From: Halicephalobus mephisto
Taxonomy: Eukaryota; Nematoda; Chromadorea; Rhabditida; Panagrolaimidae
NCBI GenBank assembly: GCA_009193035.1
Contig: SWDT01000725.1
Coordinates: forward strand, 42,222-106,221
Direction: 5' to 3'
Length of the DNA: 64,000 nucleotides
In this document: in pieces, positions 1 through 11,762 of the stretch
Position numbering within the stretch: the first letter of the stretch is position 1
Layout: each line of letters begins with the position of its first letter
The notes under the pieces: model-generated
What the model saw: the letters and a program-made list of their open reading frames with translations, nothing else
The model's database searches: none
What the model was told of the DNA's origin: nothing
Made by a program: the position numbers and the translations under genes

Positions 1-155
1 ATAATAAGACAGCATTGCAGAAACAAACGAGAGCCTTAATTACGAAAAAACTTGATTATTAAATTCCTGATGGTTACGGAAACACGACATTAATCACCAA
101 GTAAAATTTTAAAAAATAGTGACGACAATATTTGTTTTCTTGCTAGATGATTTAC

Positions 156-518
156 TTTAACTTTCAGGTTTTGGATTGTTTTCAAAACAACAACCAAGAT
201 CACAGCAAACAGGAATGAAATGCGGACAACCTCAGATCATTTCATTTGGTCGGTTTCCATTATGGAATCTCAACTAAAAACTATCTATTAGAAGACTAAG
301 TATATTTAAAAACTTACAACAGAAAGAATCTGGTTCGGATCGAAAGAAATCGTCGAAAAATGACAATTATAAATGAACGTTGAAGCATCAAGACCAGAAG
401 TAACGGTAGTTGCGGACAGTTCCTGAGTGGCATTGGGAGAAATCAACTGTTCCCAACGCACATCACACATAACTACGTTATCTTTAGGCTTATAATACGA
501 AGATTCTTTTTCTTATTT
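156..518 (-). pseudogene. Decayed gene fragment with a CX-like cysteine-rich module, copy 1
   Basis: Two minus-strand exons can be read: 518-318, ending at a GTAAGT donor, and 273-156, entered by a TTTTTAG acceptor. The second exon encodes a Cys-rich stretch (RFHNGNRPNEMI, stop, GCPHFIPVCCDLGCC) that aligns almost residue for residue with a second copy at 5066-4949. The Trp codon found there is TGA here (232-234), a nonsense change, and the exon ends in another stop. The paired CC motifs resemble the nematode CX module, an extracellular disulphide-rich domain of unknown function; that assignment is by eye. More exons may lie upstream (about 600-680) and beyond the left window edge. I infer a pseudogene, though an unusual splice form is possible. 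Confidence 0.4.
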
Positions 519-908
519 TTCTGTTAATATTGTATAAAGAACAAAATATAGTTGTAACCTACATATACAGTAGATCTGTATGATTATAAGATTCAGAAGG
601 AAGTACCACAACAACTCTATTTACAGCAGATTCTGATGTCTTTTAATTTTGGAAGTTACTTTACAATTCCGTTAAAGATAATTGCACTCTACATTCAAAA
701 CACACCAAAAATTACTAAACTTTCAGAAAAAGTCGAATATTAACTAGTTTTAACTTTGTCCAAATCTCCATATATTGTTAGAATCAGTAACGAAAAACAT
801 GTCATTGACTTGCATTGTGATAATCAATCATATGACTATTGGTCGCGATTCTTTGGTTTGTCATTTCATGCATTGGTTTCCTTCATCTTAGCTTTGTTGT
901 ATTTTTAG

Positions 909-1717
909 ATGCTGAAATATATAATTTTCTTCTGTATCTTGCTATTAGCTCTTGTCAACGCAAAAAACAAGTTTGACCTGCCTAAACAAACTGATACAAA
1001 TCCTCCGCTCAAGAGTGTCTCTGGATTTCGTTCTTCACAAAATCAAAAACATCACTTACAGCTTGCTTCTGTACCTGAATGGCGACGAAATATCTATCAA
1101 CCGAGTCTAGGAAAGAAAATCAAACGATCTAGTGAACTTGTCCCCAACAAAAACTATGAAGTTTCTTCTCAGTAACTTATTTTGATCTGAACAACTTTCG
1201 TTACTTTTCAATTTCAGGCAAGGCACCAATACTGGTTCTATTTCTGAAGAACAACTCACCGAAGCTGAAAACAAATCATCCGATGAGGGTATCAGCATTC
1301 TTAGCATTATTCTCACGTGAGTTTTATTTATTAAATATATTGGTGGTGCATGCACTAACTGCTATACATTCGGTATTTTAGTCTTCTTTTCTTGAGTTTC
1401 ATTCTTGCCTGTTGCTGTTGTCTCGCTGTACTTCTTTATTGCCGCAAACTTTGCCGATCATGTTTTACTTCTGATAATAACCCTCATGAGCAAGACGAAT
1501 ACGATGGTGCTAATGATGATGAAAATAAAGATAGCAATGTGCCACAACGTGAGTAATTCACATACTGAAGTTTATATTGATAATTTACATTGTAGGTCCT
1601 GAGGAGAGCCATCCTATATTGTCGTATCCTAACCAATGCAGCAATCAAGCTTCCATCTCGTCTCCAGACCCTGCTACATCTAAAGTGTCTTATCCTGTCT
1701 TGGATGATGTTCCTTAA
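909..1717 (+). CDS. Small single-pass membrane protein, 216 aa, family unknown
   Basis: Four exons (909-1171, 1218-1316, 1382-1548, 1596-1717) join in frame to 216 residues. The ATG directly follows TTTTTAG, so the message is probably trans-spliced there. Residues 1-18 form a signal peptide (MLKYIIFFCILLLALVNA). A basic, polar extracellular part follows. One hydrophobic segment near residues 115-145 (ISILSIILTLLFLSFILACC) ends in a run of cysteines, LACCCCL, possibly palmitoylated. The tail is acidic, rich in Asp and Asn, then Ser/Pro. The layout is a type I membrane protein. I do not recognise the family. The neighbouring Cys-rich CX-like fragments lie on the other strand. Confidence 0.7.
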
Positions 1718-4670
1718 CTTGGGTACTGTAATTATGGATCTCCCAAATGTTAATAATACTTCTATGATATGAAATGTTACAGTATGGGTTAAAGTTGAAA
1801 ATTTTTAGTGTTTCCGAAACCAAATAGGCTATTCATATCCTGTTTTGAAATATGATAATAGTTAAAGTTATTTATATTTTGATGATCCCATTGCCCGCAT
1901 TCTTTGTTGTTTTTTGTGTCCTTTTGATATACAAAGTAAGAATCACAAAGCTTCAGCCATTAAACTCCAAAAATCAGTGGACTTTGATCCAGACCGTTAT
2001 GACTCAAGTAGTAGTCACTATCCTATTCTTATATTTGCCGTTCATACCAATATCTGGCAGCATTCAAATGGAGACCGTATGCTGGACCATTCATGATGTA
2101 CTGTTTTTGTGTACTCTCTCTGTATTCGTTATTAGAGATATTTGTGACGTTGATCTTCGTCTTGCCCTATAGACGATTCGTCATTTTCAAAATTATCTTT
2201 TACTGAAAAAACAGTTTAATTGACACCAAAATGCATTCACAACAATAACTTCTGGAGACAGAAACTCCACTTTACGTATTGCGTGCTAATAAACTGAGGA
2301 ATATAACAAGAATGCGAGTTTGCAGATCTGCAGTTTCGGAGAAGTTTAACTAAGCGAAGATTTTCTAAAGAGATCAAACACTCTGATGAACTAGAATTAC
2401 AAAGTTAATGGAATTTAACTGATAATGCATAAACTGGGTAGTAATGGCAGATGATTTCATAAATATAAATCGGTTCTACAAACTATCCACTGACATGTGC
2501 CCTGTGGAGTCTTTGTGGCCATGTATAGTATCTATCCTTCTGTTGATGTAATTCATGCATTATTGTCTATTAATGGGTTTTTTATTAACATTATTTCTTA
2601 AAAATTCAACAGAAATATACATATAAGAATGTAAAGAAAAGTCTGGTTTAATGATATTCTATATCTTTCTACAAAGTATCTTGTCAAATTTACCATGTGT
2701 TGTTATCGGCTGTATGTTATTGTGGTAGATTTGGATAAACTTAACTTCAAAGTAATTCTATCGTTCTAGGAAATTTCATACTTTCCTCCTTCATTGAGTT
2801 TGCAAAGGATCAAAGATATTATATGACGGATTTTTTCTATTTCATCGTTTTCAGCGTCTTCAGAAAGAATGATTTCGTATGGATTATAGATTATATCATC
2901 AGAATCAGTGATTTCAATCACCTTTTTTCTTTTGTTTTGTTATCCTCTGGAGGCAATTTCATAAATTCGTTACAAATTATTGCCTTATTGTATGTGCACT
3001 GAAAGTCGAAATATATTTTGATAATCAAAGGGAAATCGGGACGGAATAACTAAATGCAGAACTATGGTTCATTTTTGTTCTAAGATTGAAAATGATTATT
3101 CTATCGTGGGGCATTAAGGGAATTCTTATTACTAAATTCTCTGACAATTGTGAGAAGGCTACCTCTTCATCAGTGTAAGGAACAAAGTCGAAAAATTAAA
3201 TGATTTTCTGTTATGAAATTTCCTAATGGCCGTGATAACATCACTCGTTGACTAGTACGAGCCAAACTAAATGAGAACAGCGTTTATGCAAACAGATCGA
3301 GAAAACATAAGTTGGAAGAGCTATATGAACTTTCTTTATTAAGAATGAGCGCTTGTTATCATATATTGCGTTTGTTCTAGATTTACAAAATTACAGACCA
3401 TTCGTATATCCTAATAAAGTAAAAACCATACCACTTCGTTGACATACTAGAGATAATTGAAGGCAAGAAATTTCTTCATTGTCTTCAACATGATGTCTTT
3501 ATCCTGAGAAGCGTTCTTTTGTAGTACTTTCAAAATACTAGAACACTTCTCTGCCAGAAGTTAATTAGCATTCTGGCGGATATTGTAGCACATACAGCAT
3601 CTCCGAGGAGTATTATCATAATAATTAATATTTTTAATATATATTATAGAAGTCTATTTCTACATCAATATTCATGATGAAATATACTGATGATAAGGAC
3701 TGAGTGAACAACATTTAACTGATGACATACTTTCCGAGTTCCTTTTACGGGTTTATTATCAATAATCTAATATCATTGTTGACGTCAACAAAAATTCTAT
3801 TTCAAAATGGTGAGTCAGCGTTGTTTAACATTTAAGTTTAATAAACATCAACTTCAATAAGTTAACCGTAAAATTTGAAAACTTGAGTTGTTAACAATTG
3901 CTATATACTGATGCAATACTATATTGCTGTAAAAGCAAGAATCAATGTTGTCAAAGGATCGTTTTTAGATTCATTTTAAGTGATTTTGGACTTTTGCACA
4001 TGGGATCCTGCTTTAAAAACAAACATCTTTATGACTAAAAACTACAATCGAGTAATCAGGTCCGTAGATTACAAATCTCAAAGCGGAATTAGAAGTTGAT
4101 CTTTAGGGTCTAGAAAGTTAGAATTTTTGTATTTTGAAGTTAGAAATTTCATTCATTTACTTAATAATGTTTAATACTCTTTTAATAATATATTTTTAAG
4201 AGCTTCAATTTACTATTAAAAACTAACTTCTGAAGTCGTATCCTAAAGGGAGACTCTAACCCTTCGAATTCTAAAGAATAACCCTAACTCTGTTTCAGAT
4301 TTAGACTTCGGAAGTTTGATTACTTTAATCTAGACACTTTTTATCCAGTTCTAAAGGTAGTAATTATTTTTTCTGTTGAAAAAGTGCAGGTTTACAAAGA
4401 ATGCTTGTTACTGTTCATTTAAGCAAAATGGCATAAAACTCGTCCGGCAAAATACAATTATATACAGTAGAAAACATTATTTATAATTCTATGAAATGAT
4501 AAAGTATTTTGTATATGGAACAGACTTCGAACCATGGTCAGATATCTAAGATTTTCTATGATAAAGAACTTGATCATTACAGACCTGATTATTGTGGTAG
4601 ATAGGAGCTGACTGGATAAGAATTTCCTGACTGCGTGCTACGAGAAATTATCCATATAAATTCTAATTAA
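1718..4670. other. Gene-poor AT-rich spacer
   Basis: No convincing gene. An open frame at 1852-2172 (+, 106 codons) is strongly hydrophobic and could be a fragment of a chemoreceptor-type 7TM gene, but it has no clear exon partners. On the minus strand at about 3440-3620 a short open stretch (AEKCSSILKVLQKNASQDK) looks protein-like and may be an eroded small secreted-protein exon; it cannot be extended without stops. The rest is unstructured AT-rich sequence. Confidence 0.4.
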
Positions 4671-5260
4671 TCAATGACACGTTGTTCTGTTTCTATAATT
4701 GTTGCCATTACCACTACTATTATTGTAATGCCGCCGACCATTGTCATCAAAAGTAGGGTTTAGTTCAGTATTATTGTCACAATATTCTGCATACAGAAAA
4801 ACAAACGACATAACTTCAGTAAAACCACAATAAAAATGCTAAAATATTGGATTTACAAGTTACATGAGCATGGTGCTAATATATTGAATAAATAAAACTT
4901 GCAGGAAACCGTAAAAAATAATTCTACCACTTATATAAGATGATTCACTTGAAACTTTGTAAGTTTGGTAAATTATGGAACAACATTCAAGAGAACAGCA
5001 AACAGAAGTGGAACGATGACAACCCCAGACGATCTTCTTTGGTCGAGTTCCGTTTAGAAATTGTAGCTAAAATTACCTTTTAAAAGGCTTTAGTTAAATA
5101 ATTAACTTACAGTAGAAAAAATTCAATCAGATTACAGGTAGTTATCGTAGCTTAAGGTCAGGAACGTCCTTAGAATCACGGGCAACTGTGAATGATTCCT
5201 CAGCAGCAGTGCATACGATTAATTCCTTTATAGACATAGAACATTTAGCTGAAAGTGCAT
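4671..5260 (-). pseudogene. Decayed gene with a CX-like cysteine-rich module, copy 2
   Basis: Exon 5066-4949 (minus) is open and encodes FLNGTRPKKIVWGCHRSTSV followed by CCSLECC. This is the same Cys-rich module as copy 1, with the same splice-site positions, so the two are duplicates. An upstream exon matching copy 1 (about 5260-5110) is recognisable but has stops and shifts. A downstream open exon (4838-4671) encodes an Asn-rich tail (YNNSSGNGNNYRNRTTCH) but does not join in phase with the module exon. I read this as a degenerating gene. Whether a membrane segment once linked the parts is unclear. Confidence 0.35.
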
Positions 5261-6975
5261 TTTTCAACTTTTCATACATTTCTCATCAAAGATCTGCGTT
5301 CATCATCGGCGTCAAGAGTACTTTCACCTCCAAAATAATAAATCATCTTAAGACTCAGAATTCACATCCACTAAATACTAATTTCAATGCAATTATAACA
5401 GTGAAATTTCGAAAATTGTAAATTATCATTTGTTAAAATATTAATATAGTATGCTGTGAACTTGAGCAAAAACCCAATTAGATTTGTTTACAAAATTTAA
5501 AAAGAATTACACCTTAAATATTTCTTATGAACTATGCTGTCGAGCTGCAGTGGACAGGAAGGTAGGAACCACGATTAGAGTAGTACAACAATGCCTTTTA
5601 TAAATTAACGACAAAAGAGACAAATACATAGGAATAACTGACTGGTATCTCAGGTGGTCTTGCAACTTTTATACTCTTGTTTTAAGATATACGAAATAAC
5701 GCGGACTAAGATACCATAAACTATAGGGACTAACTGATTCCAACACATTCTAATTCTAAATTTCTCTGATGAACAATCAGTCCGAAATACAACTTCAACT
5801 AAGTAACTTTATAAATTCGTACTGAGATAATTTTTCTAATATTTTACGACAAATATTTTTTGTCACAATATGATGTGATGATTTTAGAATCTGTCAGATG
5901 TTTTTTGAGCTTTCTAGATTCAAATAAAATCATAATTCTAGTTTTCAGTCTAAGAATTGACACAAGATTTTAAGTTCTTATATTTTTTATAAAGTATTCG
6001 AAATTTAAAATTTACGGATGAGGAATTGATCACGACAATAAACCTAAATTCGATTAACTTCAATAATTACAAAAGGACTTTCCCGAGCGAATTCAAAATG
6101 AAAATAGTTCAAGAATTTGGAACTTGTTGAGGTAAGGGTAAAATTTCATAAATATTGTTTTTTAAATTCTTTTTTCGAATCTAGAGTCAATTATGGAAGC
6201 TCAACCATTATCGATAATTTATGTCAATGAGTACTGGAATTAATATTTATCAGAAATAATGACTGTGAATCCGGTCATGTGAGAAAAATAAATTAAGGAA
6301 TATAAAAAATTAGTCTATATCAATAGTTTTGATGAAATTCAAAAAATTGAACTCAATACAATATGAATTTTTCAGTGAAAGTTGTTATATTCAAGTGAAA
6401 ATTGTAAGTTTTTACTGTATTTGATTTTTTTGAAACTTGTTTTTTTAAAAGACAGTTGATTGTCTACACTATGATAGAGCGTTATCACGTTTCACCAATT
6501 GAATACCATGTGTTTCCTCATTTTGGTTAACCAAAGTACCCTCTCTCTCACGATATATTAGTACTAAAGACAAACTGATTCCTAAGGAAATTTCAGACAA
6601 ATAACATGTGGAGAAAACAAGTTATTTATTTTGTTTAACAATCACATACCTTTTTCAGACTTTTCTTATCTAACTTCACTTTAGATGTTCAAAAGTCTTG
6701 TTAATTTTTCGGATTTAAGCCTAAATTGCATTATTATCACTGCATTTTGCGAGAAATTTTATCTTATTAAAATCTCCTGGAAATTTTTAGACTTTTTTAT
6801 ACTCTTCTAAATGCTTCTAATATTCCCCAGAATTTCACGCAGACTTGTCGTTTCCTCTGAAATCTCAGATTCTGGAAATTCGTTTTAAACTATTTCGCAA
6901 CAGTACTCGTTTTTAATTTTCATAATAGTGGGATTTTTGTTTCTAAATTATCTAATTATTCAGTGATTTTAGGAA
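5261..6975. other. Intergenic AT-rich spacer
   Basis: No gene found on either strand. The 77-codon plus-strand frame at 5188-5421 is antisense to the decayed CX-module gene and has no splice partners. The last few hundred bases (6600-6975) are pyrimidine-rich on the plus strand and end in TGATTTTAG just before the next gene's ATG, a likely trans-splice acceptor. Confidence 0.4.
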
Positions 6976-7341
6976 ATGACAATCCTTTCAACCATCAGAT
7001 TCCTCAAAAGTGAATATTTGCATAGACACCTTTGTGCTCTGTTCACCTATTATTGTAATGATGCGGCAATGAATCTCGAAAAGAAAATCGTAAGTACATA
7101 ACTCTCCATAATGACATCATAAGTATTATTTGTTATTTAAACTTTTCAGATTCTCTGGCTCCCGACACTACGTTTCACGCCCGGAATCAGGTTTCAGAAA
7201 TTCTTGGAGATAGAGATACTCTTGGACATCCTGAAATATGTCGTCATATGGTTATTCTACTACGTTGATATTCTGGATAAAGATAAGATTATCTTCCTTG
7301 AACAGCTTTACTTTGTTTGCTGCCAAGAATTTGGAAATTGA
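6976..7341 (+). CDS. Hypothetical protein, 101 aa
   Basis: Two exons (6976-7089 and 7150-7341) join in phase 0 across a 60-bp intron with GTAAGT donor and TTTTCAG acceptor. The start follows a TTTTAG signal by three bases. The product begins MTILSTIRFLKSEYLHRHL and has a hydrophobic helix-like C-terminal half (LLDILKYVVIWLFYYVDIL). There is no signal peptide and I recognise no domain. It lies upstream of an F-box gene on the other strand. The clean splice sites support a real gene, but the small size leaves room for it to be a remnant. Confidence 0.5.
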
Positions 7342-8611
7342 TGAAGATCCGCATTAAAAAAGCTCAACTTTAGGCTTCAAATTTGTTTTCTGATTTTGTT
7401 ATTATTTGTTAATTTACAAATAAAGTAAAAACTATGTTTAAAATTTGGGTCGATTTTTGTTAAATCTGTCGTAGCAGTTTTTATTTTTTAACTTAAATTA
7501 TGCATAAAGTTTTAGAATCTTATAGAACTTAGTGGAAATCGTTGATATCTTACAGGATATCATAACGATTTCTAAATTCTAAAGTTTTGTAAAAACTAGA
7601 AACTAAAATTTATAATTAAAAGTTCCTGGTTTTAAAATATCATCCAGATTTATACTAAGATAATTTCTAACTTTTATAATAACGTTTCTATTATTTTACC
7701 CATTATAATGTTTTATGAATTTTTCATTCTTCCATTTTTTATAACATTTATCATTCTATTTATCAGTAACGATTAAGATTGATTTCTGTTCAAAATCCCT
7801 ACTCTTATCCTTGATCCAAGATTAGCTAATCCCGTAATCATATTTTGAAATACCGAAGATTCGGTGTTGCCTGATACGGTAGATGGTGCTTCACCGGGGA
7901 AAATAAAAGTCACTTTTGATTGATTAAAGTGCAAGATTGCTGCATTTCTGGTGGGGATTTCCTCGATTTGGCAGAAGTCCAAAAACGACTTTATCAACTC
8001 CGCCTTTAGTGAATTTATCGGAAAAAGTGATAAATTCGCTTCTGTATCGAACGTTGTTTCCTGAAAACATTCATTTAGACAAAGTAGTGTATTTTCGAGG
8101 AGTTATCTTAGGGTTGTCTACGGTTTTTTGGGCGTTCTTTAGTATTATAATTGTAGTGGACTTTAGTAGGAAATAGAGATACAAATAATACAAATCGTAA
8201 TAAGGACAATTTGACATATCAACAAAAACAAACAATACAGCACGACAACTTGTATCCGGACATTGCGTTCGTAAACAACCAATATTTTCATATATAAAAA
8301 TCAACCCTCGAAAGTAAGTAAAAATTTATATTCTATATGATTCTAATCCAGATATTTCTGGATCTGCCTAAGCAGAATAAAGTTCTGAAATATTAGACAT
8401 CAAACTATAAAATTTCAAAAATAACGTAGAACTAAAATCATAGTCTATTTTACTTTTTAAAAACTGCCAGAAATTCACTTTGAAACAATTTTATGACTAT
8501 TATTTAATTTTTTAAATAATATGATTGATTAGGAAATGACTATCCCAAAAAACCGAAATTAATATATACTCTATTTTACTTTCTAAAAACTGTCAGAAAT
8601 TCCGTTTGAGA
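7342..8611. other. Intergenic spacer with unsupported short frames
   Basis: Between 7770 and 8310 there are overlapping short open frames on both strands (74-79 codons). Base composition is a little less AT-rich here, so an old gene remnant is possible. No frame has recognisable domains or convincing splice signals joining it to others. 8330-8600 contains two copies of a short stretch around CTGTCAGAAATTCCGTTTGA, a minor local repeat. Confidence 0.35.
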
Positions 8612-9382
8612 CTATTTCGTTAAAAAATTCATTGTTATTTTTATATTAGTACGATATTTCCGGACAGAATTTACCTTTAAAAATCTCGTAATCCCATCTA
8701 GAGTGAAGCCTGTTCTGGACATTACACACAAGGTCTTCAAAGGATTATTGTCGTTCGTCTTGACACTCAAGAGCTCCAAAAGTTGATCGTCAGCGTTATT
8801 GGATCTCAAGAAGAAGATTTTCGAATATTTAGGCAGTGCTGCACTCATTTCCAAAATCGGAATAGTGATTCCAGTTTCCCATCGATGAGTCAGGCATTCG
8901 AAGGACTCACAGGTTTGTAATTTCGTCAAGAGGTCAACGATGGATAAGAGGATTTCCGGATCATCAAATTTCGAAACAGTAATCTTGACGGATTTCGCAA
9001 ATTTCACACAAGACCCGAGTTCTGGAATTAATTTACAAAAATTTTCGGATTTTTCATTAGCTTTGAGGTTGATGGAAAGATCGAATAAATTGCTGATTAT
9101 GTGATTCCGCAAGTAGTCCGTCAAAGGTTCCAGATCAGTAAACACGATTTTAGAAGTTTCAGTACCATGGTGGATTTCGAATTTGTCAATAAATACTTTC
9201 AACGATAATCGTTTGAGGATTTTCCGGGGATTCAACCTTTGAACAAGTCGATAACAGTGCTTCGAAGTCAACGCAAAATTTTCCCAATCTGAATAGTGTA
9301 AATCAGAAACGATTTTTTCAGCAACTAAATCCTGAATAAGTAGAGGAAGATTGAAGAATTCAATCTGATCAGGAACTAACAT
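8612..9382 (-). CDS. F-box protein, nematode type
   Basis: Single-exon 256-residue frame. The N-terminal 50 residues match an F-box: NLPLLIQDLVAEKIV, then DWENFALTSKHCYRLVQRL, with the usual Leu-Pro start and the Ser-Lys-x-Cys core before a basic helix. F-box proteins bind SKP1-related adaptors and supply substrates to SCF ubiquitin ligases. The remaining 200 residues carry periodic leucines (LPKYSKIFFLRSNN, LLELLSVKTND) typical of the substrate-binding half of nematode F-box families such as FTH/DUF38, though I cannot assign a subfamily. Such genes expand and turn over quickly in worms, which fits this gene-poor region. Confidence 0.75.
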   Translation of the reverse strand: MLVPDQIEFFNLPLLIQDLVAEKIVSDLHYSDWENFALTSKHCYRLVQRLNPRKILKRLSLKVFIDKFEIHHGTETSKIVFTDLEPLTDYLRNHIISNLFDLSINLKANEKSENFCKLIPELGSCVKFAKSVKITVSKFDDPEILLSIVDLLTKLQTCESFECLTHRWETGITIPILEMSAALPKYSKIFFLRSNNADDQLLELLSVKTNDNNPLKTLCVMSRTGFTLDGITRFLKVNSVRKYRTNIKITMNFLTK

Positions 9383-10129
9383 TTTTTGGATTCAACTTTA
9401 AAATAGCTTATTTTTAGAAAAATATCAATAAAATTAAAGTTCTTTTTAAATAGCGAACGTTATTTCGAAAGTCCACGTCGTCTAGAAGTGGGCGTGGTCG
9501 ACTATAAAACACAACCGGAAATATGATTAATAAAGCAAATATAAAAAATAAAGATAATCTTTTAAAACAAATTCAATAATATTTCAATGGTGTTTAAATG
9601 GATATCCAGAATTTATATCTAATTTTTATTATTTTTTTCAAACGAAAATTCAAAAATCGTAAATTCGAAATTTCGCTTTTTGTGTTGTAGACACGTAGTC
9701 TCTACAACTAGAGATATTCAGAACACCTGAGGCTACTTAGTTCTCTCTCTACTGAGGAGCAAAAAGAGAACACATCATGTCAGAAGAATGTTCCCTGAGT
9801 GTTACGTTTGTATTGTTAATGTTGTTCTACATTATTGTCTATCCTTCTGGATAAAGCCAAAACAGTGATTTTAAGTATTTATAAAAAATTCTCTAAATAG
9901 ATGCAGTGAATGTTAAAAGTTATACAATCACAAAAAGTATTAGTAAAATTGAATAATGAAATAATTTCTTTATTAATGATCATATTGTTCTTTGATTTGC
10001 CTTAAAATCAAAAGTAGGAATTTCCAAAAAAATCATGTGATTTCTTGTCTTTGAATGAAAAAGAAAAATTATCACTGACACTCACTTCCATTATTGAAGT
10101 AAGATTAAGTTCTGGCAGATATCATTGTA
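9383..10129. other. Intergenic spacer with a dispersed repeat
   Basis: Contains one copy of a roughly 105-bp dispersed element (9675-9790, listed separately). The rest is AT-rich. From about 10060 the sequence becomes similar to 13330-13480, showing that the upstream region of the first lectin was duplicated with the gene. Confidence 0.5.
9675..9790 (-). repeat. Dispersed ~105-bp element, copy 1 (inverted)
   Basis: The reverse complement of this stretch aligns with 22558-22663 at roughly four bases in five; shared blocks include CTCCTCAGT, GGTGTTCTG, GACTA and ACAACA. Most differences are transitions. Internal complementarity (CCTGAGG with ACTGAGG; GTTCTC with GAGAAC) suggests a hairpin. It could be a MITE end, a SINE or a small structured RNA. 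Confidence 0.55.
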
Positions 10130-10135
10130 TGATAA
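10130..10135 (+). promoter_or_regulatory. GATA site upstream of lectin copy 1
   Basis: TGATAA within ATGATAACAAT, 137 bp before the lectin start. The same block is kept upstream of lectin copy 2 (13391-13396), and TGATAA/TTATCA also precedes the protease (11645-11650, 11696-11701). In Caenorhabditis, TGATAA is the core site of the intestinal ELT GATA factors; use here is inferred. Confidence 0.45.
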
Positions 10136-10271
10136 CAATCAAACAATTTACGACTCTATAATGAGCCTTGTTATCTTTAAAAAGGTACAGTATATGGGAA
10201 AAATCATATTTTCTATTATCTTTCAACACTCCTAGTTTCAAACTTTTGTTCAGAACAGTTTTTTTTTCATC

Positions 10272-10913
10272 ATGTTTCCTACAAAAATCTATTGTTTTTT
10301 CTTACTTGCATTTACGTTCTCAGTTATTGCAATTCAAATTAAATTTGAAATTCCGGGTGGAAATTGCTCCGATGGAGCACTAGAAGATCCATATCATGCG
10401 TGTTTCACGCTTATGAGTTATTATAAAACATTTTCTAACACTAAACACTTGTGTTTCAATAAAAGGGCATCTAGCTGTCGTCAATTCCTTATTTACATAC
10501 ACATTTTTGGCTGGTAAGATAAAATTAATTTGTTTTGTAATTTCTTGTTTTAGAAAACGTTGCAAATCTTGGTTCCAATGACTTTTGGATCGGAGCATAT
10601 GCATACTCGCACTGGCGAATCTTCAGCTAATCATCGTGGACAAACTTGGATTGGTTTTTACACTAATACAAACAATGGCACTGAATACAGATGGTCCGAC
10701 GGCTCTGTAGTCAACTACACAAATTGGACATCAGGACAGCCAGATAATCCAACTTTTGAAAAACGTACACTGATCACTAGTGATTATTATTCGAGTAATC
10801 TTCCTTATAGTCGTCGTTTTGCAAATTATGAATGTGGAGATGTTGTGAGGAATTTCGTTTGCAAAAAAACTGCGATTTCGGTAAACGTGAAGTTTTCTAA
10901 TATTTTGGGATAA
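10272..10913 (+). pseudogene. C-type lectin pseudogene, copy 1 (fused CTLDs)
   Basis: The 5' exon encodes a signal peptide (MFPTKIYCFFLLAFTFSVIA) and the start of a C-type lectin domain. One extra base in AATAAAAGGG shifts the frame before the expected GHLAVVNSLF motif. After an intron (donor about 10513, acceptor TTTTAG about 10555) the domain continues as SNDFWIGAYAYS, then meets a stop. A second frame follows with GQTWIGFYTN, NYTNWTSGQPDN, and VRNFVCKK, the end of another lectin domain. Intact proteins of this kind have one WIG motif per domain, so a deletion appears to have fused domain 1 to domain 2 out of frame. It is adjacent to a related damaged copy at 13.6 kb. Confidence 0.65.
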
Positions 10914-11644
10914 ATAAATTAATGAATTTTCCTGTCATCTTAATTTCTTAAATCTGATTGTAATATATTCAGTTTTTTCTCATTAAGTAACTAAAGTATT
11001 TCCGAGTATACTGTTATTTTTTCTTTATCGATAAAATGTTATGAAAAATGAATAAATCTTAAGACTCTAACTTTCTCTGTAGTTTTTTATATTATCTAAG
11101 TGAATGGACTTACTGTTGTAGACTTCCGTTGAAGTAATCCTCCAACTCAAACTTGGATAATTAAACTTGATTAAGATCACGATATAAAAAATTACAAATG
11201 AAAAGAAAACAATTGCCTTGAAGTGAATAAAGAATATTTCTTCATCTGCCCGATAGTGATTGCAGCCCGCTGATTGGACAGTTACCATATTTTTTACACT
11301 TACTTAGATGTAAATTAATGATATTACAGAATTTTCATTAAAGAATAATTTCACCCACAGTTGATAAATCTTCCTCTTTCTGAATTCGAATAATTTCTTT
11401 TCTCAAATTTCTACTTTCTTTTTTCAAATAAACTTTTTAAAATTTATCCATGACCGCTTAAGTTATCTTGACAAAAGTGCTGGATTTTTCCTCGTTGATT
11501 AATTATTCAATCATGTTTAGTTCTCAGTTGATAGATACAGAACAATAGAAATTCTTTGGGATTTTTCAAAAGAGCTAATTTTTTTATTCTGATGGAAACA
11601 CATTGCCCACTCATTGTTTCCGGTTGGTAATCCTTGTAGAAATT
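10914..11644. other. Intergenic region between lectin copy 1 and protease
   Basis: No gene found. The minus-strand frame at 11067-11288 is short and has no splice partners. The stretch is AT-rich and leads into the protease promoter. Confidence 0.45.
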
Positions 11645-11724
11645 TGATAAGCAATATAATAAGCTAGATTCACATATTATCTATTGGGAATATTGTTATC
11701 ATCAACAAAAGAAAGCAATATAAA
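11645..11724 (+). promoter_or_regulatory. Protease promoter: GATA sites and TATA box
   Basis: TGATAA at 11645-11650, TTATCA (TGATAA on the other strand) at 11696-11701, and TATAAA at 11719-11724, 39 bp upstream of the ATG at 11763. The arrangement fits a strongly expressed intestinal secretory gene, as is common for worm gut proteases. Inferred from motif and spacing only. Confidence 0.5.
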
Positions 11725-11762
11725 GGCGGAATTAGGTTAATAGTGGATCATTCGACTTCCAA

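Noticed and set aside
1852..2172. Intact chemoreceptor gene
   Set aside because: One hydrophobic frame with no further membrane exons within 3 kb; kept only as a possible remnant in the spacer entry.
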